Source of the DNA: Jackrogersella multiformis
Taxonomy: Eukaryota; Ascomycota; Sordariomycetes; Xylariales; Hypoxylaceae
NCBI GenBank assembly: GCA_902806575.1
Contig: CADCXD010000006.1
Location: 620,001 to 684,000 of the forward strand
Length of the DNA stretch: 64,000 bases
Direction: 5' to 3'
Notes under the pieces: generated by a model
Database searches by the model: none
Told to the model about the DNA's origin: nothing
What the model saw: only the letters and a program-made list of their open reading frames with translations
Part shown: positions 22,801-32,881 of the stretch, piece by piece
How the letters are laid out: each line of letters starts with the position of its first letter
Numbering within the stretch: position 1 is the first letter of the stretch
Translations under genes and position numbers: made by a program

Positions 22801-22957
22801 AGATGACCGTAGAAAGTGGATTTACGAGGATGATAAGGAAGGTCTGAAAAAGATGCGTGAACGGGAGCGGAAGACGGAGGAGAAGTTTAAGGAAAAGGGT
22901 GACGATGGGCTTTCCAAGGTGGTGAGGTATGAGATGGTGGCTAAGCGGATATGGTAA
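19843..22957 (+). CDS. TAPT1/Emp65-family endoplasmic reticulum membrane protein
   Basis: Exon 1 (19843-22224) and exon 2 (22283-22957) join across a 58-nt intron (GTAAGT to TTACAG) to give 1018 residues. The first ~350 residues are Ser/Pro-rich and disordered. From about residue 365 the conserved domain begins (FERLLNALLLPPYLEHVLTF), followed by several membrane segments including HKADLLQGFVLI, YNILEVGDRLLSALGQDILE and LWIILLIIG. A last helix lies near VVFFFLAWVVLLIV, followed by a charged C-terminal tail. The family covers human TAPT1 and yeast Emp65. The yeast protein works with Slp1 in an ER complex that protects soluble luminal proteins. The start is the first in-frame ATG; an additional 5' exon is possible. 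Length is at the upper end for the family because of the N-terminal extension. Confidence 0.85.
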
Positions 22958-24056
22958 AACTGCCATTGCGACTCAGCCTCATTCATACGACATGGCGTTA
23001 ACGTCTACAAGACCGTATTGCATCCTATTCCGCATTTGATGGCGTCTAGCATAGTTCTTGAGCGTTTAATGACATTTTAATATCACGGAGCCGTTGGTAC
23101 TATTACGGCAACTCTACAGCATTAGCCCTCTCGGGTCTCACTCATCCTTATCACTGTCGGAATATCAAGCTTGCCAGCTCAAGGGAAACTATTTATTCTT
23201 GGCTCCTTCACACCCTCCTCCACCTCAACACCACACATACTCATCCAAGTAATAATTGGGGTGCTGACTATCTCTCTGGCTCCTCAAGGCACGCGCCTGT
23301 CAACCTTTTTGGTGAGCTGGTAGATGTTCCATAGTGGCTACACTTTTACCCGTACCTACCATACTCCATACCTCATATTCACATATCCAACCTAGGGTCA
23401 ACAAGCTACCTAGACCCTCGATTAAAATATGTAGACGCGGCACCATCTTTAGCAAGTAAGTTTAAAATTATACTCTCTCGCCGCTCAGTCTAGGCTCTAG
23501 GCAGAGGAATATCTAGACAGGTTTCTTTTAATATTCGGTTTTTTAAACTCATTAAGTCATAAATAACATGCCATGTAGATGATGGTCGCCCAAGGGATTC
23601 TGTAGTTTTTAGAATAAATCCTTTGGTGGGGACTATATTCATTCTCCAGCAACAATTGCCGGAGTTTTTTTTTTTAGATCTATAAAATCATTCTTTCTTT
23701 ATTTAAAGCTAAATTCAAGCGTATTACAACTCGTCAACCATTACTCATTAACCCATGATATATGAGATATTCTCATTAAGGTTAGTAGATGACACTCCTG
23801 CTTATATCAACTTTTGTATTGATATTAATTAACAGGTAGGTATGCTCAATATAGAGCCTGAAAATAGATATATGCGTACCTAGGTACCAGCATGCAACGC
23901 CATCCCATGCCATAAAATGCCTCGAATACCAATAGCTATACACGCTTGCCTAAAAACGATAGTCCATACCTAGGCTATGCTCCAGATTCCCAAAGCCTTT
24001 GTTAATGCATCCATGAAGCCCCCCAATCATAATAATAAACATGCTTGGTATCCCAT
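22958..24056. other. Spacer between convergent genes
   Basis: No coding region is supported. It has long AT-rich tracts at 23460-23830, a poly-T run near 23668 and a TACCTAGGTAC word near 23877. Confidence 0.5.
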
Positions 24057-25056
24057 TCAAGCCCGAAAAACGCCAAATTGGGTGCGTCGAAGTGTCTTGT
24101 CATTATTGCCATCCGGATGCAGGCCGGGTTCATCTATTTCCTCTACCTCCGTCCGCCACGCGGTCCCCGTCTGGTTACCAACCTCGTCCCATAATTCCTG
24201 CCAGCTTGCAGCGTTGTGTAGAAAACTCTTGGACCCTCTGGCCCCTTCCCTATCGCCGGGCGTCGTCGTTCCGACGTGGCGTCCGAAGATCATGACACTA
24301 GGGTTATTGGGGTCGAGAAACTGCACCATACGCCGGGCGGCCCGAATCTGTTTCTCCCACGTAAAGAGGTGGAAAAAGCTGGTCGCGTGGATAATGCGTA
24401 TCTTGCCGTGGAGTACATTAAGAGTCCCATCGCCATCCTGGCTCACCATGTCACCAGCTACAAAAGTAGCCTTGAACTTGCCGCGGTCCTTGAACAAGTC
24501 GTAACTAGTGTCGAGAAACCGGGGTTCCAAGTCTGTGCCGTATAACCTCGAAGAGTCAACGCCGTCAAACGCGAGTTGCCGTAGTATCTGTCCTACGCAG
24601 CAGCCCACATCGAGGAAAGTAGCTTCGGATTTAGGTGCGAGGAGCTGGTTTAGAACTATTTGGTACCGAGGATCTGAGGTGAACTTTAGGGAGAGAAAGC
24701 GGAAGTGACCAATGCAGACGTATGGGTATATATCCCACAGACGATCTCGCTAATTCAATACTATGTTAATACCATCTATTTTGAACCAGAATGAAAAGAA
24801 AGAGGGTGAATTATGTCCAGATGGCACATACGATTTGGTGAATATGCTCGTCGATATCCTTGGCGCGGATGCCGCTGTACTTCTCCAGGAAACGTCTGAT
24901 CGGTTCAATATCTGGTGGAAGCTCTTCAATATAAACCTTTCCCTTCAAGATGAAATCTAGGGACCTATTAGGTCGATGTTTGCTACTCTCATTGGTAGCG
25001 TCGGTTGCTGTTGCACAACGACTATACCGTCGAAGGTGCATGAACAAATTCTGCAT
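24057..25056 (-). CDS. SAM-dependent methyltransferase, fungal secondary-metabolite type
   Basis: Exon 1 (25056-24832) and exon 2 (24749-24057) join over an 82-nt intron (GTATGT to ATTAG) to give 305 residues. The junction produces IRDRLWDIYPYVCIGHFRFL, which I recognise as a conserved segment of fungal class I methyltransferases found in meroterpenoid and other gene clusters. Motif I is TFLDVGCCVGQ at 120-130, and an acidic strand end, YGTDLEP, follows about 25 residues later. AGDM and HATSFFHLFTW continue the Rossmann fold. The first in-frame ATG is at 25056; a frame open further upstream begins with a non-ATG codon. No polyketide, terpene or peptide synthase lies nearby, so a cluster role is not supported here. 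The substrate is unknown. Confidence 0.82.
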
Positions 25057-26995
25057 AGTCCAGAGACAACGGGTGGGGACGAATTGAGACGAGACGACAC
25101 GGGACACCGCGGGTCCGTCCTCTCCGTCTCGATCACGCCGGATTCCAGGATGTAGTCGGTATTCCTTTAGCCGTCGAAAGAAAAGAATCCGAGGTCGGCT
25201 CCAGGTCTATGATAGACCCCTTCGGTGAAATGAATCAATGTGTCAATGTCAATGTCAATGCTCGCGAACTATTGCCCTGTCGCTAGTGATGAGTGTGTGA
25301 TATGTACCTATACCGTCGATATTGTTCTCCGGGTTAGCATAACTCGTGAGCGAGCGTCTCTGCTAGAACGGAGGGCGAGAAATGTTGTAGGTTACAGGTA
25401 TATGCGATATGTCCCTCATGTCTCGGCACGCTGGCCGTTGCAGCAGAGGTCTCACGCACTGCACACGCATGCGCCCAACGAACCGCACACGGGAGCAAGT
25501 GAGATGGTGTACAGAATGCCAAGCGAACCAATGGACTTGCGACCGTAAGGCATTGACATATAGGATCTTCTAATACTTAGTGTAGGTAGGTAACCTTGGA
25601 AGCCAAACTAACCTATAAGGAATAAGAACCACGTTAGTATATTGCTACTGTGCTATGGAAACAATACCCTCTGGGAGGTAGATATATTATCACTACTTAC
25701 CATCGTTTCGGTTGGACATGGACAATCTCGATGGTGGTTTGACGTCAAAGGAGGAAGAGGAAATACCTCGTAGGTAGGTGGTAGGTATTAAGGAGAAAGA
25801 AAATCGACTATTGCTAACGGATGGAGCCGCTAACGGGAACTTACATATTTACCTAGGTAAGTACGAGACGGATAGATGGAAGATATTTAAATTTAAGGCT
25901 AAGGGCAAAAAAGAAATATGTATATATAAAAAAAAAAAAAAAGGCTCATCAAGGGTTCCCTGTCTCATTGACATGGTAACATTCGGTTGCGTAAGGAAGT
26001 GAATTGATTCGTAATGAAAAATAATCTCTATATAGATGCCTACTTAGGTAAGTTTGCAAATATGGAAATATGGAAATATGAAAAGAGGAAATACCTGTTT
26101 AGGTGGGTACGCAGTACCTATGTAAATGTCATAAAATGATACGTCTTCAAGATCTTCATCTTCATATCCCATCTCTTAAATCTCAAATCCTAAATCTCAT
26201 ACGTACCCTCGATACCCGAGCCAAGAACGAAAATGATAAAATCGGGTAATTAATTCCGCAGAAACGAAACAAAATGTGAGTAATATGGCAATGCTGGCAG
26301 GCTCATGGGCTCATGGGCTCATGGGCCCCTAATAAGCCGGTAATTGGAAGCGTTCGACTTGGCATTACCAGCGCTGGAGCTTATCCATACTGTTGGTACG
26401 CTCGGAATGATAAGCCGGAGGGGTGAGCCATCTACTACGTAGAACCATCAGGGGCATATGTACATGCATACCTTAGGTAGGTAAATATGTTAATAGTTAT
26501 GGATGTTAACATAGAGAAGAATGTTGTGGTTAAGTGTTGTTGTATTGTAAAGGTTTAACTTCAGATGAGCTTTTGGTGTTTAGATCCTACCTACCTAGGT
26601 ACCTGGTATATGTACATGATACAGTGCGTACCTTCCATCTAACATACACTACGTAGTAGTGTAGCGGTAGGTGCATCGTTCGAATTTAGAATTACCTATG
26701 GAACTTCCAAGGTTCCTTGGCAACCTTGGAACTATGTACACTAGAGATTTAAGCCTTCATTCCTGGGCACATGTGCATTTAGATCCTTTTATATAACCTT
26801 GGTCCTTGGAACCTTATGTACCTAGGTAGGTACTATATACATACCTAGGTAGTACCTGTATCTACCTATACCTACCTAGGTAGGCTAGGTATTCAGAAGG
26901 TCATCACTTCAACAACCCTTGAAATATAATACCTAGGTAGATATCCTTCTTCTCGTTCCTATTACCGTATACCTCCTCGATCCATTTCTACTCTA
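25057..26995. other. Repeat-rich intergenic spacer, 1.9 kb
   Basis: No gene is supported. Contents include TGTCAA tandem copies near 25240-25260, a poly-A run near 25929-25942, GGAAATAT copies near 26060, three exact copies of GCTCATGG at 26301-26324, CCAAGGTT-type words at 26705-26735, and a dense field of TACCTAGGTA words at 26815-26940. Confidence 0.55.
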
Positions 26996-29716
26996 TTACT
27001 CAACTGCCCTCCATCGCTGCTCCAGCTGCCCGACAACCGCAGCCGCACCGCCGTTGGCAGCGCTGGCACTTATAGCCATGGCTTGCTGACCGTACGTGGC
27101 TCCTTGTAGAAGATTCATGTTCGCATACCCGTACCCAGCTCCCGCCGCGCCGTACGTGTGCGACGACCCTAACGAGACCTCCTCCAGCATGCCGGCGTGG
27201 TTGTAGAACGTGCTCGTCACGTTGAGGAACTTTTGTTGGTTCAACGCCATTCTCGCCCGGAATAGCATCATCCGCATCTGCGGTACTGTCTCCGCCCACA
27301 CCGTCCGCCTCTGCGCTGAGTACGCGAGCAGCGGTCCCGAGTCCGGTGGGAACGTATCGCTACATTCTTGGTATAAGTTGCGCATCCGCGGACTGTACAT
27401 CTCGCACATCCTATTCACCTCCAGCAGCGCGTTGTTCAGATCCATCTTCGCGGCCAGCGTGCTATGCCGTGCAAATTCGTAGTTGCACTCGGGACAGATC
27501 GTGCAGTCCGCCCACCCATACCAGCGACTGTTCTTCACGTCTTCGTCGCGGGGGCACACAGGCATGGAAGCATACAACGAAGCAAACTCGCCAAAACAAT
27601 GTGAGTCGAGCGTGTAGTATATCTCCAGAAGCCGCTGCATGAACTGTCTAAAGCGAGGATGCACAACGCTGAAGCAGCATCTCCATTTGGTACCGGCGGG
27701 CTGCGCGTCACGTTTCCGCACGAAAAACTGCGACACGTTGAGGGACTCGGCGATGGCTACGTAGCAGCCCGCGCATATGCCAAAGTTGCACGGGTCCGAT
27801 GGTAACGAGTACCAGACACCATCTTCGATGCCATCGTCCTCGCAGAACTTCTCGTTGGCGAGTTTGTGCACGGCCGTCCAGAAAGACTCGAAGTTCTTAG
27901 TCTCATGCGCGCGCGACATGGCGATCCTAATGCTGAAGGTGCCCATGCCGCACTTCACATGCTGGCCGTGCGCCTTCGTGAGGCTGTCCGCGATCTCCCA
28001 TTTCGCTTCCTCGCTGGTATGGATCACCCGGTCGCAGTAGCACCCCGGACATAGGACGAGCCCGTCAGGTCCGCCTTTAGGAATAAACCACTTGTTGCCG
28101 TAGGTCAGGGCTTTCCTCCGCCCCGGGCAAGCTTTGATAGACAATCTGGCCTTCGCTTCGCTTACGAAGCCGGCCCAGTCGTTAAGTCTACCTCTGGCTT
28201 CATACTCCTTCTCGATAAATGGAACGGCGATGTCGCAGGCCCATGTATCACTCGCCGGCTGCGGCTGCGTAGGTTCGAAGTTTGTAAAGAAGCGATTAGT
28301 TAGAATGTGGTCCTCGTAACATGCCTGGCAAGACACAAAGCCTGGGATCTCGTCCGACTTTGCCTTGTACCACTTGATGTCGGCGTCCCCCCTGACGCCT
28401 TCTATACCCTTGCAGTCTGAGATCTGCGGACGGTAGCGCATCCACCTAAGCATCGACTCGAGGGAGCCTGTGGTGATCGCCTCCTTGAATAGATGGTCCC
28501 GCATCCTCGGCTTGCTAAACCGGCATACTCGCGGCTTACCGTCGCTGAGTCGCGCGCTTCGAAAGGAGTCCCATAGCCTAGTGCTGTAGATGTGATCGAC
28601 GTAGCATCTCGAGCAGACCGAAAAATCAGGTGCATCCGGATGCCAATACCAGTCTGTAGCGAATGTGAGCGGGCTGTCGATGCAGGAAGTTACCGCAGAT
28701 GGTGTGGGTGCCGACAGGCTCTCTGCTGAATGTTTGGCACGTCTGTATTTGGGCTTGTTTTCTGTAGGTAATTCGTAAACCTGGTAGCCCGGCTGAGGTA
28801 CCCGATGGTTAATAGATGAAAGTGCCGCGAGGTCATTTGAGAGGCTGTCTAGGTTAGATGGTAAGCCATGTGTGGCCTGGTAGGAGGTAGGAGTTTGCGA
28901 GCTGGCCGCCGATGTGGTTTCTATTGTTAGAGACTGAAAACGAGCCTCCAAATCCTCTGGCGGCGGTGATATGTTTGGGGAAGGAGCAAAAGTTGATAGC
29001 TGACTGGGTGATTGGGGATTTGATACTAGGGTATAGGATGGTGGTGATGGGATTGAAGAACTTGAAGCCTTCTCCGGTAGTCGATTTTTTGGGGCACCTT
29101 CCAGAGGTGTGTATGCAAGTGGCGATAAATAGGGGGCTTCTCCTGGAGGGACAGGGCTCGGCTTTGAAGATGATGGGTGAACTAGTGCATGCAAATTGTA
29201 GCCAACCGAGCCCTGCGAAGTAGGCTGGTATGATGGGAATGAGAGCTGGTGATACGGGTTTGGGGAACTAGTATGACGAGGAGGGGGGCCAGGTGGAGGC
29301 GGAGGAAAGGTTGTCAAAGTACTAGGACTTTGAGGTCCTGGACTGGAGGACGATGGTGAGGTAGGAATATACCCATGAACATGACCTGGCCTAGATATAT
29401 TAAGTTGAGGATATGGATATAGTGGCGAGTAAGTTGAACCTGGTGTGACAGTTCCCGGAGGTGGGATAGCGAGGCTCGGAGGAGGCTGTATGCCTGGGCT
29501 AGACCGCGTCGTCGTGGTTTCATAACCCGGGGGCCGCGGAGGGAGTGGCGGAGGTTGAGGATCTAGTAGATAGCCCGAGCCTTGAGGAGGTGGGCCAGGA
29601 GGCGGCGGCGGATAGCTCCAGGTTATGTATCCTGTAGGGGAAGGAGTAGCATTACCGGCCAGCCTAGGGCTCCGAGGCGGGAGCGGTGGTGGATTGTTCG
29701 GTCCGTAGTAAGACAT
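26996..29716 (-). CDS. Pro-rich protein with five tandem CxxC modules
   Basis: Single-exon frame of 906 residues. Residues 1-300 are extremely Pro/Ser/Tyr-rich, with polyproline tracts suited to SH3 or WW partners. The C-terminal 560 residues contain five repeats of a ~94-residue module. Their CxxC pairs are CSRC, CQAC, CPGC, CAGC and CPEC at about residues 368, 462, 557, 648 and 742. In most copies the pair is preceded by a Trp-Tyr or Trp-Phe strand, followed by Tyr and a helical segment, then one or two further Cys (WAC, WRCC, CPG) before the next copy. The arrangement suggests five zinc-bound or disulfide-bonded domains. There is no signal peptide, so zinc seems more likely. I do not recognise the family. 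An Ala/Gly-rich tail follows. Confidence 0.8.
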   Translation of the reverse strand: MSYYGPNNPPPLPPRSPRLAGNATPSPTGYITWSYPPPPPGPPPQGSGYLLDPQPPPLPPRPPGYETTTTRSSPGIQPPPSLAIPPPGTVTPGSTYSPLYPYPQLNISRPGHVHGYIPTSPSSSSPGPQSPSTLTTFPPPPPGPPPRHTSSPNPYHQLSFPSYQPTSQGSVGYNLHALVHPSSSKPSPVPPGEAPYLSPLAYTPLEGAPKNRLPEKASSSSIPSPPSYTLVSNPQSPSQLSTFAPSPNISPPPEDLEARFQSLTIETTSAASSQTPTSYQATHGLPSNLDSLSNDLAALSSINHRVPQPGYQVYELPTENKPKYRRAKHSAESLSAPTPSAVTSCIDSPLTFATDWYWHPDAPDFSVCSRCYVDHIYSTRLWDSFRSARLSDGKPRVCRFSKPRMRDHLFKEAITTGSLESMLRWMRYRPQISDCKGIEGVRGDADIKWYKAKSDEIPGFVSCQACYEDHILTNRFFTNFEPTQPQPASDTWACDIAVPFIEKEYEARGRLNDWAGFVSEAKARLSIKACPGRRKALTYGNKWFIPKGGPDGLVLCPGCYCDRVIHTSEEAKWEIADSLTKAHGQHVKCGMGTFSIRIAMSRAHETKNFESFWTAVHKLANEKFCEDDGIEDGVWYSLPSDPCNFGICAGCYVAIAESLNVSQFFVRKRDAQPAGTKWRCCFSVVHPRFRQFMQRLLEIYYTLDSHCFGEFASLYASMPVCPRDEDVKNSRWYGWADCTICPECNYEFARHSTLAAKMDLNNALLEVNRMCEMYSPRMRNLYQECSDTFPPDSGPLLAYSAQRRTVWAETVPQMRMMLFRARMALNQQKFLNVTSTFYNHAGMLEEVSLGSSHTYGAAGAGYGYANMNLLQGATYGQQAMAISASAANGGAAAVVGQLEQRWRAVE

Positions 29717-31143
29717 ATCGGCCTCTTCACTTCTAACCTAAGACCATTACTTCCCGTCCAGATAATATTTAATTTAACGGATTTAGCTATACAAAGCTTT
29801 TCTCGAGGCTTATAATAGGCTGTTCCTAATGGTTCCTAATGCTTTACCCTTTATTAGGTGTTTCTCACCAACTACCTAGGTATGTATCCCAACACACTAG
29901 ATAGAAAGCTGACTGGTCGAAAATATGCGATGATTGAGCAATAGGGCACATATTAGCTTGTTTTACGAACGGTGCGGCTCGAAATAATTCCAGCTGAACC
30001 GCACTAGACAGGAGTCCACAGCAGTTCGCCCTAAGACTATCGGCTTGGCATAAGTGGCATCAGTCAGTGATCGGTCTATCTATCTCTGTCGTGAAGTCTT
30101 ACACGGCAGCATACGTGCCTAGGCAGGATGGTCGATGCGAAGCCACCCGCTAGGCTTCAGCTCGGATTCCTTGCCAGTGTTGCGATTACGTATTGCGCGA
30201 TGCTACTATGTATACATACCTACCGGGTATATTTTCCTATTATTATACTTTATCTACCTAGGTATATATCTTATCTTTAACTATAGCTTTTTGCGAATGC
30301 GCACAAACGGACAAATCGCCAGGTACCTAGGTAGGTATATACTACTACGCCTTGACGTATTGCGTGGTGCATCTGCCGACAGGTAAGTAGTAGATATATT
30401 ACATTTAGCACCTTCGTCTGTCTGATGGTTCGACAGAAGCTTCTACATGCAAGTTACAAATTCAACTTTTGAATTCAAATTACCTAGGTAAAGATTAGGT
30501 AAACTCTGGTGGAAGATTGATTGACCAAGATGCGCGCTACGGGCTAACCGTGCTTATACTACCTACCTGGTATATATTGACTGCCTAGGTCAACAACGAG
30601 ATGGAGAAAGCAAAAGGGGCAATGTTACCTCAGCCCCGATGTCAAAATGTCGATTCTACCAGCGGTATGCAGAGAATATATTAGCACCACATATTGTCTT
30701 TGATAGCTACCTAGACCTTGGAGCACTAGACTCCTGGAGTGGTCTAGTCCTGACTCAGGCAGCTCGGGGATGCCTGGAATTTCCGTCACTAAATGTAATA
30801 ATGCCTGTGTGGCTAGACGGTTTCATCCCGTGGAAAATGCACGCGTGATAAGTACTCCTTGCTGCAGGTGGTTGTGTGCTTGCGTGCTTGCGTGAGACGT
30901 GTATAATGGTAGAAGGGTAGAAGGGTGCAACGGCAGGGCTTGCGATTCACGGTAACCAATACGTCGTAACGATGCTTCCGACCTAGAGGCCCACTCACTG
31001 GACTGCTGATGGATATTGCAGAAGAGTCGGATCGCATTATAATCGACCTGCAATGCGCTTAAGCAACCTATAGCCAAGGCGGTGTTGGTATGCATGCGTA
31101 AATAGTGCCGCTAGACTCCAACTCCTCACTTAGACATAGGTAC

Positions 31144-31182
<39 letters not shown>

Positions 31183-32796
31183 TACATAAATTCATATACT
31201 TACCTACCTAGGTAGGTAGCCATCAGGGACGTAGGTATGTATTGTACTCGAATCTACGGAATGGTATGTCTAGGAGTAGAGCGGTTATGATATGAGAGTC
31301 GAGACGAAAGAGGAAAGGGAAAAGTAATGGTTAAGACATTCAGAAAAGAACCTCAACTTGATGAGTCCACTATCGTATGTAGGTAGGTAGATGTATATGT
31401 ATATGTAGATAATAGATATAGATGCAGACTCAGATGCGTGTGCGTGATGGTCACGAAGCCAGCCACTAGAGCCTCGTAGAAGAAAAGTATGTAAGGTTAA
31501 GGATTATGTTGTTGCAGAGCGATAGGGAGAAAATACGGAAATGAAAATACATAGGTACCTAGGTACTTATTAAGATATGGATGTTATGCTCCCTTATTAT
31601 GAACCTGGAAATTTAAGATCATCTGAACTTTTGTTGTTCACTTTGGACTTTCCCCAGGAACGGAAACCAGGTGGTATGTACTTTGTAAATCGTAGTGGGG
31701 TCAAATGGAAAACATGTACATCCCTATGTTACCTATTTTGTTTGGGGTAAGTACAGTTTAATAGGTACCTAAGGTATACCTAGACTCGAGGGCTTTATAC
31801 TAGGTACGTACCTAGGTAGCCTATAGGTACATATATGTAATTTGAGGTTTTATAAATCGAAGTTTTACCTAATCGCCACCTGGCACCTGGACATCTTGAC
31901 GGTGACTTCCAAGGTTCCCTCGGTCGAGGATTTGACGAGTCTGCGAGTTTTGCAAGTATGTACTTGTACTTAGGTACCTAGCTGGATCCTTTAGGTAAGC
32001 GCTTCTGGTACCTAGTGAGCGGGAGGCACGTGCGGTGCGTGTGGTACAATACATGCATTGAATAGCGTGCCTCGGCGAGGTTGGATGTACCTTCCAAGAT
32101 TTTAAGGTTCCAAGGGTTCAGTGAAAGGTACCTAGGTACCTATCTGGTATCAGCTTACCTACTTCGTACATACCTGGTTTATGTAGTGCTGGCACGAACT
32201 GTTTGGCAGCGTCTACCTTCTACTTAGGTACCTAACCTACAAGGTACCTACTATTTCTACCTAGGTAGGTACCTACTAGGCCGCTCCCGACGCATCCCCT
32301 CCTTGAATTCTGATCATTATTGCCGTTATCATTTTTCACAAACAAATCCTCCAAAAAACCCTTCCTGTTAATCGTCAACCACCAACCGCCAAAAAATTCC
32401 CATTTACCACCCTTTTGTGTACATACGCGTTTTCCAAACACCCTCGCGATATGGTATACTAGACCAACTTTATTCTCGAACTAATCTAAGATACAAAAGA
32501 AGAAAAGAAGCAGAAAAGAAAAGAAACGACATCTCAACTTTACAAGTATAGGGAAAACAGGGAAAATAGGGAAACTTGCGGCCACATTCTCCCTCCCCTC
32601 CCCATTTGAAGTACATGCTTCTATTTCCATCCCTTCGCCCTTCGTTTTTTTCTTTTGTTTCTAGTCTACCTAGGTACCTAGGAGACGCCCTCTCGATCCA
32701 AGTCCTCGGCTTAGCCCTCGACTCCAACCTTGCCTTCTCTAAATAATCATAATTCTTTTATTTACTTCTGACATCAATCGACCGACATCCTCTTTC
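29717..32796. other. Large repeat-rich intergenic region, 3.1 kb
   Basis: Divergent spacer upstream of both the Cys-module gene and CDC4. It contains no supported ORF. TACCTAGGTA-type words occur throughout, densest at 31550-32280. CCAAGG words lie near 31905 and 32090-32110. Confidence 0.55.
31141..31187. repeat. ACACAT hexanucleotide microsatellite
   Basis: About seven tandem copies of a six-base unit (ACACAT in one register), with one irregular copy near the end. It lies within the large intergenic region. Confidence 0.85.
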
Positions 32797-32826
32797 ATGC
32801 CAGCACCACGAGTCTCACGACATTGA
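32797..32826 (+). promoter_or_regulatory. Upstream ORF 1 in the CDC4 leader
   Basis: ATG followed by eight sense codons and TGA, 55 bases before the second candidate start region. It lies in the probable 5' UTR, out of frame with the main ORF. Confidence 0.4.
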
Positions 32827-32849
32827 CATTGACATCGACATCGACATAC

Positions 32850-32876
32850 ATGATTTCTGGTACGACGACAGAGTAA
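32850..32876 (+). promoter_or_regulatory. Upstream ORF 2 in the CDC4 leader
   Basis: ATG, seven further codons and TAA, ending five bases before the main ATG at 32882. Such short spacing would disfavour reinitiation at that ATG and could shift initiation to the in-frame ATG at 32915. Confidence 0.45.
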
Positions 32877-32881
32877 ATAAT

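Noticed and set aside
16214..25056. Secondary-metabolite cluster containing the methyltransferase and serine hydrolase
   Set aside because: The two are separated by a TAPT1-family housekeeping gene and no synthase, oxygenase or regulator is present.
25240..25548. Plus-strand ORF of 102 codons beginning with Met-Ser repeats
   Set aside because: The start is a TGTCAA microsatellite and the rest lies upstream of the methyltransferase gene without family features.
32797..32860. Short tandem GACATT/GACATC units before CDC4 as a CRISPR-like or regulatory array
   Set aside because: Units are six bases and degenerate, with no spacers; a simple microsatellite in the leader explains them.
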